From Yersinia similis (lineage in GTDB: Bacteria > Pseudomonadota > Gammaproteobacteria > Enterobacterales > Enterobacteriaceae), in contig NZ_CGBP01000001.1 in assembly GCF_001053095.1 (NCBI RefSeq), positions 1 through 64,000 of the forward strand: a stretch of DNA of 64,000 nt. Reading direction: 5' to 3'. The translations under genes and the position numbers were made by a program. This document shows, piece after piece, positions 49,463-59,904 of the stretch. Position 1 is the first letter of the stretch; each line of letters begins with the position of its first letter. The notes beneath the pieces are model-generated. The model was not told where the DNA came from and ran no database searches. It worked only from the letters and a program-made list of their open reading frames with translations.

Positions 49463-50765
49463 GTGCCTGCACCTTGGCTCCGTAATCATTAATTGCTAAC
49501 CACTCGGCTGGCAACCCTGAGAAATCGGCTTCGGCCACACCTAGGCGAACAGCCTGGTCGACCAGGATACGAGCCACGTCAAAATGACGAGCACGCGGAT
49601 ATTGCGCGAGGTAATCACGCATGACTTCCCCCAGATTAAGCGGTATTTGCTGTTGCTGATAAACCAGCAACGCTTGTTCAATCATGGCGGTTAATTGCTC
49701 ACGGATGGCATTAAACTCTTCAAATTCCAGATCCGGTGGCAGCTCACCCGTGACTTCTTCACTGCGTAGCGCCAGCTCTTCATCGCGCATATCCAGTAAG
49801 CGGTCTGCGTTAGCGTGAGTGAGTGTCCACGGGTTATCAAAATAGTGTTGTACAGATTGGCGTAACCGTTGGGCGAAGACCCGGTTTTTATCCATATCAA
49901 TGGCAGTACGAATAAACTTATGTACGTGACGGTCATAACCGATCCACAGATCGATGGCCTGTTGGCCCCAACTGATAATACGGTCAAGTTTACTTTGTAA
50001 ATCAAACACCAGTTTATCGACCAGTTCCAGACCTGCATTGCCGATAGTCGCTTCCTGGATACGCAATAAATTTGCCTGAAGCTTATCCCCCGCAGCTTCC
50101 AGCGTATCTTGCAACTCACGGAGTGTGCCGGAGGTTTCTGACAACAGCATTTCACAACTGGCAATGGCCGCGCGCCAGTCTTGATTCAGCAACGCTGCGA
50201 TATCTTCTTTCACGCTATGTTGCTGTTCATCCATCAGACGTTGAGTCATATCAATGCTGTCAAAGATTTCAGCGACGGAATATTTTAGCGGAGCGAATAC
50301 GTTACGATGCCAGTGAAATTCATCGCCCCCCTCTTCTGCTGCTTCAGCCGCACGTTGCAGCTCTTGCGCCACAATCGATAACTGCATGGAGAGACGCAGG
50401 GTAGAAAACTCACGCTGGCGAATATAATAATCGGTAATGCCAATGCCCAAAGGGGTCAAACGGTAAATGGCATTACCATCAGCCAGTTCGCTGGTAAAAC
50501 GGTTTAATAAACGCTGGCGTACCATGTCATTGATCGCGTTATTGGCACGTACCGTGACGGTTTCAGTGGTCTGCTCAAAACCTTTGCTGACGTGGCGAAA
50601 TGCATCAACCAACTCGCCTTCACTCATTTCACCGTCTAGCCGCTCGCCGTTTAACGCGGCGATAGCCATAAGAAAAGCCAGACGTTCCGTGGGCAGAGTA
50701 ATCGAAAAATCATTCTTTCGCGCCCAGGCGACCAGTTCGGGTACTGTCTGGGAAAATTCACTCAT
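49443..50765 (-). CDS. mukF: Condensin kleisin subunit MukF
   Basis: MukF is the kleisin that bridges the MukB heads and recruits MukE. 440 aa, the E. coli length. An N-terminal winged-helix dimerisation domain (about 1-120) is followed by a helical bundle/coiled coil, an acidic linker ([16 protein letters not shown]) and a C-terminal winged helix that touches the MukB head. The ATG overlaps the cmoM stop as ATGA, so the operon is translationally coupled. Confidence 0.97.
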   Translation of the reverse strand: MSEFSQTVPELVAWARKNDFSITLPTERLAFLMAIAALNGERLDGEMSEGELVDAFRHVSKGFEQTTETVTVRANNAINDMVRQRLLNRFTSELADGNAIYRLTPLGIGITDYYIRQREFSTLRLSMQLSIVAQELQRAAEAAEEGGDEFHWHRNVFAPLKYSVAEIFDSIDMTQRLMDEQQHSVKEDIAALLNQDWRAAIASCEMLLSETSGTLRELQDTLEAAGDKLQANLLRIQEATIGNAGLELVDKLVFDLQSKLDRIISWGQQAIDLWIGYDRHVHKFIRTAIDMDKNRVFAQRLRQSVQHYFDNPWTLTHANADRLLDMRDEELALRSEEVTGELPPDLEFEEFNAIREQLTAMIEQALLVYQQQQIPLNLGEVMRDYLAQYPRARHFDVARILVDQAVRLGVAEADFSGLPAEWLAINDYGAKVQAHVINKY

Positions 50766-51547
50766 AATGGGTCCTTCAGATTCGGCTTAAACGCCATAAC
50801 ATGCACGTAGCGCCCCAAACTAATAAAGGGCTCTTGCCGGCAATAGCGCTGTTCCAACGCTAATAATTCAGCAAACTCATCAACTTGTTGCTGTTTATTT
50901 TTCATGTAATCGTGAAATACCCGTACTCCTGTCTTACCCCTAATGGACAACCCCATTTGCTCAAGCCAACCGTATACCATTGGTGGGTCTAAAGGGTATT
51001 GCGGTGACAACGAACGTTGCCGACGCCGTTTAACGCCGGGAATGGCTAACTGAAAGTTACCCAACACCGCATTACGCATCACCAGCCCGTTGGCATTGAA
51101 AAACATCAACGACAGTGCGCCTCCCGGTTTTAACGTATCAAAAAGTATTTGCAGAACCTGCTGAGGTTCAGCAATCCATTCTAATACTGCATGGAACAAT
51201 ATCAGATCAACGGGTTGTTCTAAATGTTGGCGAATGTCCTGCGCTGCACTTTGTATAAATTGCATGTTGTGGCTCACACCTTTTTCGTGAGCTGCCGCTT
51301 TTGCGCGCTGGACCATTTCAGCAGATAAGTCACACAACAGCACATGATGGCCTAATGCCGCCAGTTGGCATGCCATATGCCCTTCACCGCCCCCCGCATC
51401 TAAAATCCGTAGAGGACGCTGTGGTAACTGTGCCAATAACCCAGTGATATCTTGCCACACCACCGCCTGACGAATCATTCCCTTCGTCGTACCGTAGATA
51501 TTGCGGGAAAATTTCTCAGCAATATCATCGAAATTGCGATCCTGCAT
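50762..51547 (-). CDS. cmoM: tRNA 5-carboxymethoxyuridine methyltransferase CmoM (SmtA)
   Basis: CmoM methylates cmo5U to mcmo5U at the wobble position of certain tRNAs. ATG 51547 gives 261 aa ([23 protein letters not shown]) with GGAG nine bases before; an in-frame TTG two codons upstream is less likely. The SAM motif [20 protein letters not shown] and post-I Asp ([10 protein letters not shown]) are clear. First gene of the cmoM-mukFEB operon. Upstream are remnants of elyC, which is intact and divergent in E. coli. Confidence 0.95.
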   Translation of the reverse strand: MQDRNFDDIAEKFSRNIYGTTKGMIRQAVVWQDITGLLAQLPQRPLRILDAGGGEGHMACQLAALGHHVLLCDLSAEMVQRAKAAAHEKGVSHNMQFIQSAAQDIRQHLEQPVDLILFHAVLEWIAEPQQVLQILFDTLKPGGALSLMFFNANGLVMRNAVLGNFQLAIPGVKRRRQRSLSPQYPLDPPMVYGWLEQMGLSIRGKTGVRVFHDYMKNKQQQVDEFAELLALEQRYCRQEPFISLGRYVHVMAFKPNLKDPL

Positions 51548-51739
51548 GGGCAACTGCTCCGCTTATTATCTTTATCACTGTTGGTTTACCCACTCTAATA
51601 GCTTACCCGAGTTGGTTATGTCACTGGCACCAAGAGAGGTACGTAAACCAATAGCCACAAAAAAAGAATTTTCATCAACCCGTTATTTTGGCACAGCCTG
51701 CCTTAGAATAAATCCCATTCCCCCCGTAATCGTAATCAA

Positions 51740-52195
51740 ATGCCGTTTTTTCAGCCAAATAATCGCCATTTTTATGCTTTTACCCTAGAGAGGGTCAATG
51801 TGCTATTAATGCTGCCGTCGCTTTTGCCCATCTTAATGAGCCTGGCATTAATCTTATTATGGTTTACCTGCTGGCAGAAAAGCGGCAAAACGCTGTTTAT
51901 AAAGCGTTAGCTGATAAAGAGTTGGCGGCAACCGTGTAAAATCCCCAGGCGCTTAGATAACTAAGTGACTGAGGTGAGCAATGGCAGCTAACCCCTGCAT
52001 CTTGAAGGACGACGGGTATATTGCCATTGGAAAAACAATCATTTCCTTATTAGGGATAATGACCCCGTAGATTACAGTGTTGTCCTCCGTGGCGGCTACA
52101 CGTTTAATCCGAATTGGGCGCTAAATGCCAATTTATTCGCAAATAACAATTTCTTCGCCAATAATCGGTCGGAGAGGCACGGCTGTATCCCCCTT
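51740..52195 (+). pseudogene. elyC: elyC (ycbC) remnant interrupted by an ERIC fragment
   Basis: Two pieces resemble the DUF218 envelope protein ElyC. The first (frame of 51740-51910) encodes an N-terminal membrane segment RVNVLLMLPSLLPILMSLAL then LLWFTCWQKSGKTLFI (E. coli LALLWFSRFQKTGKIFI), then a stop. The second (from about 52065) encodes VDYSVVLRGGYTFNPNWA (E. coli VDYIVVLGGGYTWNPQWA), then drifts out. Between them sits the right half of an ERIC element. The rest of the gene is missing. In E. coli elyC is divergent from cmoM at the same place, so synteny agrees. Confidence 0.8.
51941..52020. repeat. Right-half ERIC element inside the elyC remnant
   Basis: AATCCCCAGGCGCTTAGATA, then AAGTGACTGAGGTGAGCAATGGCAGCTAAC and an end CTTGAAGGACGACGGGTATA match the central and right part of ERIC. 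The left arm is not seen. Only ~80 bp. Confidence 0.8.
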
Positions 52196-52215
52196 TTGTG
52201 AGACAAAAAGGGGAT
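52187..52215. terminator. Hairpin after the elyC remnant
   Basis: ATCCCCCTTTTGT / ACAAAAAGGGGAT forms a 13-bp stem with one mismatch and a three-base loop, with T and A runs inside the arms. It may terminate residual transcription from the elyC direction, or belong to the ycbJ 3' end on the other strand. Confidence 0.45.
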
Positions 52216-52341
52216 TAACGGGAAATTCAGGCGCTAACAGCCAACGGCAGAACAAAAATAACCAAGAAATGCCATAGAAGACATCGTGGCAGTGACCATA
52301 TGAATCGACAAATCCCTCTGGTTAATCAATCAATAAGCAAA

Positions 52342-53274
52342 CTAATCCAACCAAGGGAGAAGCTGCCGAGCTGCATTATCAAATAAAAGGCGATCCAGAC
52401 TTCCTGTATGAATAAAACGAGCCACCAGTTCCCAGAGCATATAAAGCCAACGGCGAGCAACGAAGGCCTCAGAGACCGGCGCTTTATTGAGATAGCGATA
52501 CAATAGCTGGCTTGGCATCCCCTCTTCGCTAAGACGAAACAAATCATACTCACGTGGAGCCCATAGCATTGGGCCGGGGTTTAGCATCGCCAATAGCTGG
52601 TCGCTACGCGCATCTTTTAGCATACTGCGTAGCGTCAAGTTACCGTGGACCAGCACTGAACTGTCGTCAAAATCAGCGAAAAGCAGCGCTAATGATGCTC
52701 TGGCACGGTAGAGCACCGCCCGGTCCGCCTGGGTCATCAGTGGCGCGTTCATGTTAGACAACGCGGCCCACAACACTTCAACCCGCTGTTGATACCAGCG
52801 GTACCAATTATTTTCTTGCGTACTATCTACGTGGCCAACACACCCATGGCTATCAATACGATGCCATGACAGAATCCCTTCAACTATTTGATCCATCAGT
52901 GCATTCCAACGGTCGCCCGTTCGGGTCGGTGCCTCGACAGAAACACCACGTAAGCGTTCTATTAGCAGAATTTCTTTATAGGGGGATTGGTGAGTCATGA
53001 CTAAACCGTACACCGTCGGCAAGCGAATATCCCCTTCCCGCGCCAGCATCGACAGTTTATAAGCCTCTTGTTGCGCAATACCCTGGCAAACATAGCTTTT
53101 CGCTAATAATGGCATCGCCTGATCTTGCAAGTTATACATGGCATACAAATGGGCGTAAGGCTGTTCACTGATCCGTTCAAGGCGGGTAATTGACTCCCCT
53201 AAAATGACACTGAGTTCAGCTTTCAGTTGTTCCATTAGGCTTTGTCCGGTTATCTGACGAAAGTGGTTTATCAT
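52342..53274 (-). CDS. ycbJ: YcbJ-type phosphotransferase/kinase-like protein
   Basis: A 310-aa protein of the aminoglycoside phosphotransferase-like fold. Conserved parts shared with E. coli YcbJ are ERLRGVSVEAPTRTGDRWN, SHGCVGHVDSTQENNW, the catalytic-loop-like SSVLVHGNLTLRSMLKD and MLWAPREYDLFRL. Activity and substrate are unknown. The start shown is ATG 53274; ATG 53235 (MEQLKAEL), 13 codons later, matches the E. coli start and is just as likely, since neither has a good ribosome binding site. Lies between the elyC remnant and kdsB. Confidence 0.88.
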   Translation of the reverse strand: MINHFRQITGQSLMEQLKAELSVILGESITRLERISEQPYAHLYAMYNLQDQAMPLLAKSYVCQGIAQQEAYKLSMLAREGDIRLPTVYGLVMTHQSPYKEILLIERLRGVSVEAPTRTGDRWNALMDQIVEGILSWHRIDSHGCVGHVDSTQENNWYRWYQQRVEVLWAALSNMNAPLMTQADRAVLYRARASLALLFADFDDSSVLVHGNLTLRSMLKDARSDQLLAMLNPGPMLWAPREYDLFRLSEEGMPSQLLYRYLNKAPVSEAFVARRWLYMLWELVARFIHTGSLDRLLFDNAARQLLPWLD

Positions 53275-53578
53275 AATGGGATTACAGGCCAGAGATTGCC
53301 AGAATGTAGATCAAATAACCCGCACATACTCAACGTCATTGATGTGGGTAGCCAAGCAGCATAAACGTGGCCACGATGTATGGGGGAAGCACGTCGATCA
53401 TGCCTCAGCGGCGGCAAGTCAGGAAGGAATAATAAAAATCAAATCATCGACATCAACAAGAGACCAAGAAAGCAGTAAATAGGGGGCAGGCAGAATAAAG
53501 AGGAAAGCAATAAACCGAGGCTAGAAATAACAACGCCAGAGCCCGGTAGGTTCTGGCATAAAGTTTCTGTCGTGCAAT
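53275..53578. other. Intergenic region between ycbJ and kdsB
   Basis: 304 bases with no convincing ORF. It must hold the ycbJ promoter and the end of the kdsB transcript. GCCAGA / TCTGGC (about 53533-53555) could be a weak kdsB terminator. Nothing else is seen. Confidence 0.5.
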
Positions 53579-54331
53579 TTATTGATTGAGCATGATAGCC
53601 CGGACTCTGTCTAAATCGCTCTGCGTATCAACCCCAACCGCGGGCACGGCTTTCGCCACTGCAACGTGAATTTTCTCGCCGTACCATAACACCCGCAGTT
53701 GCTCTAACAATTCAATTTGCTCAAGCTGACTGGGTGCCCAGTTAACATAGCGGCGGATAAAACCTGCTCGATAGGCATAGATACCGATATGGCGTAAGAA
53801 ACAATCACCGATGGTCTCTTTTGATTGAGCAAAACGCTCTCTTTCCCACGGAATGACGGCCCTGGAAAAGTAGAGGGCATAACCCTGAGCATCCATAACC
53901 ACTTTAACGGCATTAGGGTTAAAAGCTTCTTCACTGCTTTCAATGGGTACAGCCAACGTCGCCATACCGGCACTACATGCAGCCAGATTATCAGCAACCT
54001 GACGGATAATAACCGGCGGCACCAGTGGTTCATCGCCCTGGACGTTGACGATAATATCGTCATCAGCAAAACCATAGTGTTCGATAACTTCGGCTAACCG
54101 TTCAGTGCCAGACTGATGATCGGCACGGGTCAGGCAAACTTCACCACCTGCGGCCTCAACCGCCTTGACCACATCCGGATGGTCTGTTGCCACAATCACC
54201 CGGTCAGCACCTGACGCCAATGCCCGCTCCATGACATGGACGACCATCGGTTTACCCACAATATCAGCCAGTGGTTTACCGGGTAAACGGGTTGAAGCAT
54301 AGCGGGCGGGAATTATAGCAATGAAACTCAT
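53579..54331 (-). CDS. kdsB: CMP-KDO synthetase KdsB
   Basis: KdsB activates Kdo with CTP to CMP-Kdo, needed for the LPS inner core. 250 aa, standard length. The nucleotidyl-transferase motifs [15 protein letters not shown] at the N-terminus, [12 protein letters not shown] and the [15 protein letters not shown] segment are all intact. Start ATG overlaps the ycaR stop by four bases (ATGA), so kdsB is coupled to ycaR. LpxK and MsbA, encoded about 3 kb away, serve the same LPS pathway. Confidence 0.97.
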   Translation of the reverse strand: MSFIAIIPARYASTRLPGKPLADIVGKPMVVHVMERALASGADRVIVATDHPDVVKAVEAAGGEVCLTRADHQSGTERLAEVIEHYGFADDDIIVNVQGDEPLVPPVIIRQVADNLAACSAGMATLAVPIESSEEAFNPNAVKVVMDAQGYALYFSRAVIPWERERFAQSKETIGDCFLRHIGIYAYRAGFIRRYVNWAPSQLEQIELLEQLRVLWYGEKIHVAVAKAVPAVGVDTQSDLDRVRAIMLNQ

Positions 54332-54510
54332 GCGTGCTTCTCATCAATTGACAGTGGGCGGGCCTCGTTCTCCAACAACACAGGGATACCGTCACGTACC
54401 GGGTACGCCAGATTGTCCACCTTACACACCAACTCAAGGTTTTCTTTATTGAAGTACAACTTGCCGTTGCAGACTGGGCAGGCAACAATTTCGAGTAAAC
54501 GGTGGTCCAT
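54328..54510 (-). CDS. ycaR: YcaR/Trm112-like small zinc-ribbon protein
   Basis: A 60-aa protein with a CPVCN knuckle (near residues 11-15) and a later single cysteine ([19 protein letters not shown]), the UPF0434/Trm112-like fold. ATG 54510 with a GGAGG ribosome binding site eight bases upstream gives [14 protein letters not shown], the E. coli start; the upstream in-frame codons are not conserved. Function is not settled. Translationally coupled to kdsB. Confidence 0.95.
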   Translation of the reverse strand: MDHRLLEIVACPVCNGKLYFNKENLELVCKVDNLAYPVRDGIPVLLENEARPLSIDEKHA

Positions 54511-54674
54511 ACATCCTCCAAAATGGAGTTTAGCCAGCAGGAAAGTGTTCGAGGATACCATATCCGCTCATACAGGTTAACTATGCCGATGTGGTGATTC
54601 CCTACAGCCATCGATAACCCAGAATGATGTGCATCAGCCACAGCATAAGCCCATATTGTCAGCGATTAGATAAA

Positions 54675-54745
54675 TGATTCAAGCGAACCCCGATGAGGTC
54701 ACATCAGTCAGTGATTCAGGTGAGTAAGCGCTGCTAACGACGTTA
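54675..54745. repeat. ERIC core fragment between ycaR and the cold-shock gene
   Basis: GAACCCCGATGAGGTCACAT, CAGTCAGTGATTCAGGTGAG and CGCTGCTAAC follow the central part of the ERIC consensus. The terminal arms are missing or badly decayed. It lies where E. coli has ycaQ, now absent here. Confidence 0.65.
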
Positions 54746-54794
54746 TGGCACTGAGGAGGAAGGAGAAACAGCTACCGATGAGGTAGCCGTTTGC

Positions 54795-55004
54795 TTAGAA
54801 AGCGATCACATCTGCTGCTGACGGTCCGTGAATACTACGATAAGTAGAAAACTCAACGTCCTGCCCTTCACTCAGTGATTTATTTTTGGTGTTGGCAATG
54901 GCAGTTTTGCTGACATAAACATCCGAGCCACCATCGTGTGGTGAAATGAAACCGTAGCCTTCCGACTGGTTGAACCACTTCACGCGCCCCATTTTTAACG
55001 TCAT
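54795..55004 (-). CDS. Divergent cold-shock-domain protein
   Basis: A 69-aa CspA-family protein starting MTLKMGRVKWFNQSEGYGFIS. The fold is clear (GRVKWFN start, GPSAADVIAF end), but RNP1 reads EGYGFIS instead of KGFGFI, and RNP2 reads DVYVSKTAI instead of VFVHFSAI, so aromatic and His contacts for single-stranded nucleic acid are altered. ATG 55004 has AAAGGAAA upstream. I cannot assign it to a particular Csp paralogue. A long upstream region may be a regulatory leader. Confidence 0.85.
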   Translation of the reverse strand: MTLKMGRVKWFNQSEGYGFISPHDGGSDVYVSKTAIANTKNKSLSEGQDVEFSTYRSIHGPSAADVIAF

Positions 55005-55721
55005 AATAAATTTCCTTTTACTGGGCATCCTAACAACTCATTATTATTTATTGTTTAGATGCAGTTGCCCATCCTAAAGTTTTTAACTAAACCTCTATGA
55101 GCTTGATTTTATGAAAAAACCGCATAATTGCGGGTTTTGTAATTTTATCTATCCTGGTGAACGATTAGCACACTTGCATAATCATTTTATTTCCTAAGAT
55201 AGCCTAAACATTATTATTCTGAATTACAGAACAACAATTTATGTATTTTCGGATACAAATGGCCAATCTACCACAGACATTCAATGCTATTGACAATAGC
55301 GATTCTGCATCAGAAACATTACTTATGGACTTATGGGAATTGTTTATCGAAGATTTTAGGAGGTTCGTCTTTGAAGCGGTATCAAAAGATAACGTTTGGG
55401 GAGGAACTGCTTTACTCTCGCATACACCCTACACATAAATACGCTTTATACATAAACAGGCCTAAATAATAGGTCTGCGCTATTTACACATAAAACCCCC
55501 GCCTATGCAACTATTTTATCGCGTAATATGCAATACCCCCCAGTATCAATGAGATGTCGCGCATAAAAAATCAATATTCTCCACTGCTTGCCACCTGGTT
55601 CACCAAATTCGACCTAGAATGAAACGGTATCAGCACAATCCACAACTATGATGGTCTACATGGAAAACTGTCTACATTAAAACCTGTCTGCGCTGAAATC
55701 GCCTGAAGGAGCTATCCAATT
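55005..55721. other. 717-base region between the cold-shock gene and the YdcJ-type gene
   Basis: A hairpin with arms near AAACCGCA / TGCGGGTTT (55120-55138), one bulge and T-rich tails on both strands, could be a terminator in either direction. A 65-codon plus-strand ORF (55241-55438) has no ribosome binding site and no recognisable domain. The rest is AT-rich and shows no repeat. CTGAAGGAGC before 55722 is the ribosome binding site of the next gene. Confidence 0.5.
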
Positions 55722-57125
55722 ATGAACCCCCAACAGTTTGTACATCCCGATGAGATACGGGCCAAATTCTCCAGCGCTATGTCGGATATGTATCAGACCG
55801 AAGTCCCTTTATATAGCACATTATTACAGCTCGTCGCGGACACGAATACTCAGGAGATGGCTCAGGATCAGGAAGTTACCCGTCATTTGCAACAAACCGG
55901 GGAAATTGAACGCCTAACGATGGAAAGACACGGCGCAATCCGCGTCGGAACAACAGAAGAACTCAAGACGCTGCGGCGTTTGTTTGCGGTCATGGGAATG
56001 GTGCCGGTCGGTTATTATGACTTAGCACCAGCGGGTGTTCCGGTTCACTCCACCGCCTTCCGTGCGGTACATGAAGCTTCGCTGCAAGCCTGCCCTTTCA
56101 GGGTTTTCACCTCATTACTGCGTTTGGAGTTGATTGAGCAACCCACACTACGGCAACTAGCTGCGGATATTCTGGCGAAAAGAACAATTTTTACCCCGCA
56201 GGCGATTAAACTAATTATTCAGCATGAAACATCGGGCGGGCTCAATCGCCAGCAAGCAGATAATTTCATTACTCAGTCGCTGGAAACGTTCCGCTGGCAT
56301 TATCAGGCAACTGTCAGCGCTGAAACCTACCAACAGCTACACGATCAACACCGCCTGATTGCTGATGTGGTCGCTTTCAAAGGTCCGCATATTAACCATC
56401 TAACTCCACGGACCTTAAATATCGATGCCGTACAAGCAGCAATGGCAGAACATAATATTACGCCAAAAGCCGTTATCGAAGGGCCCCCCCCTCGCCACTG
56501 TCCAATACTGTTACGCCAAACCAGCTTCAAGGCGCTGGAGGAAAAAATCGCGTTTGTATCAAGTAGTGGGCAAATAATACAAGGCCACCACACGGCCCGC
56601 TTCGGGGAGATAGAGCAGCGAGGTGCCGCTTTGACAGCCAAAGGCCGCAAGCTGTATGACCGCTTACTACAAAGCGCACAGGATCAATTGCATGTTCCTG
56701 TAAATGAGAACAATGCTGCGCAATATAGCGCGATCCTGAGCGAGAAATTTAGTCAATTCCCTGATGATTACTCAACAATGCGAGCAGATAAACTCGCATT
56801 CTTCCGCTATTTCCCTACCAAAAAAGGCCTTGTTACAGCAACCATATCAATGCTGGGAATGACACTGGACGAACTTATTGATAACGGATTTATTCAATAT
56901 GAACCATTGGTTTATGAAGATTTCCTGCCAGTCAGCGCTGCTGGAATATTCCAGTCAAACTTAGGCGATAAAGAGCAGAGCCGCTTTACCGGATATTCCA
57001 GTAAAGCAGACTTCCAGCGGGACTTGGGGATTGCGGTTATTGATGAACTGCAACTCTACGAAGCAACACAGCAGCGTTCAGTTGCTGGATGTGCAGCAGC
57101 TCTCAAACTAGCGCTGTTGAACTGA
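55722..57125 (+). CDS. YdcJ/HglS-type metal-dependent 2-oxoacid dioxygenase/decarboxylase (DUF1338)
   Basis: A 467-aa member of the YdcJ branch of DUF1338, whose characterised relative HglS converts 2-oxoadipate to 2-hydroxyglutarate in lysine catabolism. Metal-site candidates are His in GVPVHSTAFR (about residue 109) and Glu in TARFGEIEQRG (about 293). Conserved strings with E. coli YdcJ include ERHGAIRVGT, RVFTSLLRLELIE, HINHLTPRTL and YEDFLPVSAAGIFQSNLG. It is about 20 residues longer than YdcJ. It lies at a place not known for it in E. coli. AAGGAG gives a good start. Substrate here is not known. Confidence 0.88.
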   Translation: MNPQQFVHPDEIRAKFSSAMSDMYQTEVPLYSTLLQLVADTNTQEMAQDQEVTRHLQQTGEIERLTMERHGAIRVGTTEELKTLRRLFAVMGMVPVGYYDLAPAGVPVHSTAFRAVHEASLQACPFRVFTSLLRLELIEQPTLRQLAADILAKRTIFTPQAIKLIIQHETSGGLNRQQADNFITQSLETFRWHYQATVSAETYQQLHDQHRLIADVVAFKGPHINHLTPRTLNIDAVQAAMAEHNITPKAVIEGPPPRHCPILLRQTSFKALEEKIAFVSSSGQIIQGHHTARFGEIEQRGAALTAKGRKLYDRLLQSAQDQLHVPVNENNAAQYSAILSEKFSQFPDDYSTMRADKLAFFRYFPTKKGLVTATISMLGMTLDELIDNGFIQYEPLVYEDFLPVSAAGIFQSNLGDKEQSRFTGYSSKADFQRDLGIAVIDELQLYEATQQRSVAGCAAALKLALLN

Positions 57126-57137
57126 TAAAGAAGGGAG

Positions 57138-58124
57138 CTACTTGGTACCAGGAGATAAAGCCTGAATGTTTAGTAACAATTCATCTGCCCTATCGGATGG
57201 TAGTTGCGCATCGACAGGTAAATACCACCAATTAGGCAGAGCAAAAGCCCGACACTTAACGGCATCTTTTTCTGTCATCAATAAGATTTGAGTGCCGGAA
57301 GTCAATAAGCTTAATTTTGCCAATGCATAATCCTGATGGTCAGCAAAAGCATGCTCATTTTCAGGTTTAATTCCTAACAAATTTAGCGTGGCAAAAAAGC
57401 GAGGAGGATGACCAATTCCGGCCATAGCAACGACATGCTGCAGTTGCTCCGCAGATTGGCGCTCCCCCGTAACCAGATTGACCGCCTGCCGCGCAACCAG
57501 TTGCATGGGGATCTCCCCCTCAGCAGCAAGGCCACCGTTGGTGATTACCGCATCTACTGACCGCAATCTTCCCTCCCGCTCCCGCATAGGGCCAGCTGGC
57601 AACCACCAGCCATTCCCAAAGCGACGGACACCATCAATGACGACCAACTCAAAATCACGCTGTAGCGCATAATGTTGTAAGCCGTCATCAGTAATGATGA
57701 AATCTACCACATGAGATTGCAGTAATTCCTTGATAGCCTCTGCACGCTTTGGTGACACAGCGACCGGTGCCCCCGTCCGCTGAAAGATCAGAACTGGTTC
57801 ATCACCCGCCTGAGCGGTGGTGGTGTCATCAGACAGCAGTAGCGGGTAGACCGCTGATTTACCGCCGTAGCCACGAGACACGACACCCACACGATAGCCA
57901 CGCTGTTGTAGCTGTTCAACCAACCAGATCACCACCGGTGTTTTACCGTTACCACCCGCAGTAAGATTCCCCACAATGATCACTGGAACCGGCGAACGCC
58001 ATGCCGAACACAGCCCCAAGCGATAACTGGCCCGGATCAACCAGGTGACAGCACCATATAACCAGGACAATGGCAGCAGCAGTAAATACAGCCGCGATTG
58101 ACCAGACCAGATACGCTCAATCAT
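57138..58124 (-). CDS. lpxK: Tetraacyldisaccharide 4'-kinase LpxK
   Basis: LpxK phosphorylates the 4' position of the lipid A precursor at the inner membrane. 328 aa. One N-terminal membrane-associated helix precedes the P-loop [16 protein letters not shown] (about residues 53-68). The later [15 protein letters not shown] and [19 protein letters not shown] segments carry catalytic Asp and base residues. The start overlaps the msbA stop by four bases. It converges with the YdcJ-type gene 12 bases away. Confidence 0.97.
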   Translation of the reverse strand: MIERIWSGQSRLYLLLLPLSWLYGAVTWLIRASYRLGLCSAWRSPVPVIIVGNLTAGGNGKTPVVIWLVEQLQQRGYRVGVVSRGYGGKSAVYPLLLSDDTTTAQAGDEPVLIFQRTGAPVAVSPKRAEAIKELLQSHVVDFIITDDGLQHYALQRDFELVVIDGVRRFGNGWWLPAGPMREREGRLRSVDAVITNGGLAAEGEIPMQLVARQAVNLVTGERQSAEQLQHVVAMAGIGHPPRFFATLNLLGIKPENEHAFADHQDYALAKLSLLTSGTQILLMTEKDAVKCRAFALPNWWYLPVDAQLPSDRADELLLNIQALSPGTK

Positions 58125-59869
58125 TGGCCAAACTGCATACGGTTGAGTTGCGCATAGACACCTTGCTGGGCCAGCAATTCAGCGTGCACACCACGTTCCA
58201 CAATACGCCCGTCTTCAATGACCACGATCTCATCCGCTTTCTCGATAGTGGACAAGCGGTGGGCAATCACCAGAGAAGTACGGTTTTTTTGTAACTCATC
58301 TAGAGCGGCCTGAATGGCACGCTCTGATTCAGTATCCAACGCTGAAGTCGCTTCATCCAAAATCAATATCGGGCAGTTTCGCAGTAAAGCACGCGCAATA
58401 GCGATACGCTGACGTTGACCACCAGAGAGCATGATACCGTTCTCACCAATAACGGTATCCAAGCCATGTTCCATCTTATTGATAAAGTCCATGGCATACG
58501 CCATTCGAGCGGCTTCTTCAATTTCAGCACGGCTGTACTGTTCATCACGAGCGTAAGCAATATTATTAGCGACAGTATCGTTGAATAAGTGAACATTTTG
58601 TGAAACCAACGCGACTTGATTACGTAAGGCACCTAACCGATAATCTCTCAGATCATGCCCATCTAACAAAATGCTCCCTTCACTGACATCGTAGAAACGG
58701 GTCAGTAAGTTAGCAATAGTGGATTTACCTGAACCTGAGCGCCCAACCAATGCCACGGTTTTGCCTGCTTCAAGGTGTATATTGATATCATTTAGCGCAG
58801 GCGTATCCTTACCGGGATAATAGAAAGTCACATGACGGAATTCTATATCACCTTTCGCCCGTTCAACTTCAAGCTTGCCTTCGTCTTTTTCCTGCTCCAT
58901 ATCCAGTATGCTGAATAACGTCTGACAGGCTGCCATACCACGTTGGAACTGGGCATTAACATTTGTCAGCGACTTCAATGGACGCATCAGAGCAATCATC
59001 GCAGAGAATACAACGGTGATAGTACCGGCAGTCAACGTTTCCATTACACTTGGAAAACTTGCCGCATAAAGTACAAATGCCAAGGCAAAAGAGGCAATCA
59101 ATTGAATGATGGGATCTGAAATAGAAGAGGCAGAAACCAGTTTCATCCCCTGCTGGCGCATACGGTTACTGACGGCATCAAAGCGCTCGGTTTCAACCTT
59201 CTGACCACCAAAGATCAAAACTTCTTTATGCCCTTTGAGCATTTGCTCAGCGCTGGTGGTCACTTCCCCCATAGTACTTTGCATATTCTTACTGATATTA
59301 CGAAAACGCTTGGATACCAGACGGATCGAAATAGACACAATGGGTGCAATGACGATTAAAATCAGCGACAACTGCCAGCTGTAATAAAACATCATAATGA
59401 ACAAACCAATGATAGAGGCCCCTTCCCGCACCACGGTCACCAATGCACTGGAGGAGGAGGCAGCTACCTGTTCAGAGTCATAAGTAATGCGCGACAATAA
59501 AGTGCCAGTCGATTGTTGGTCAAAGAAAGAAACGGGCATACCCATCATATGGCTGAATAAGCGACGGCGGATATGCATTACAACTTTACCCGACACCCAA
59601 GAAATACAGTAGCTTGAGATAAAGCCAGTTACGCCACGAATAACCATCAGGCCGATGACGGCCAAAGGCATCCATTTCAGAATTGAACTGTTCGAATTGC
59701 CAAACCCATCGTCCAGCAAGGGTTTCAGTAACGACAACATAAAAGTATCACTGGCCGCATTAAGGATTAATGCTATCGCCGCAACGATAAGACCGGTCTT
59801 ATAAGGGGAGATCGTTGGCCATAGGCGACGAAAGGTCTGCCAAGTGGATAGATCTTTATCATTCATCAT
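58121..59869 (-). CDS. msbA: Lipid A flippase/ABC exporter MsbA
   Basis: MsbA flips core-lipid A across the inner membrane using ATP, as a homodimer. 582 aa, the E. coli length. The N-terminal part (about 20-330) holds six membrane helices; the C-terminal nucleotide-binding domain has Walker [11 protein letters not shown]-loop, signature [16 protein letters not shown] and Walker [13 protein letters not shown], then the H-loop IAHRLST. Cotranscribed with lpxK (overlap ATGA) and 35 bases after comEC. Confidence 0.98.
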   Translation of the reverse strand: MMNDKDLSTWQTFRRLWPTISPYKTGLIVAAIALILNAASDTFMLSLLKPLLDDGFGNSNSSILKWMPLAVIGLMVIRGVTGFISSYCISWVSGKVVMHIRRRLFSHMMGMPVSFFDQQSTGTLLSRITYDSEQVAASSSSALVTVVREGASIIGLFIMMFYYSWQLSLILIVIAPIVSISIRLVSKRFRNISKNMQSTMGEVTTSAEQMLKGHKEVLIFGGQKVETERFDAVSNRMRQQGMKLVSASSISDPIIQLIASFALAFVLYAASFPSVMETLTAGTITVVFSAMIALMRPLKSLTNVNAQFQRGMAACQTLFSILDMEQEKDEGKLEVERAKGDIEFRHVTFYYPGKDTPALNDINIHLEAGKTVALVGRSGSGKSTIANLLTRFYDVSEGSILLDGHDLRDYRLGALRNQVALVSQNVHLFNDTVANNIAYARDEQYSRAEIEEAARMAYAMDFINKMEHGLDTVIGENGIMLSGGQRQRIAIARALLRNCPILILDEATSALDTESERAIQAALDELQKNRTSLVIAHRLSTIEKADEIVVIEDGRIVERGVHAELLAQQGVYAQLNRMQFGQ

Positions 59870-59904
59870 GCAAATACCAGCACCAGAAGAAATAGCGGCC
59901 CATT

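Noticed and set aside
55241..55438. 65-codon plus-strand ORF upstream of the YdcJ-type gene
   Set aside because: No ribosome binding site and no recognisable motif; kept only as an unexplained region. A decayed gene fragment cannot be excluded.
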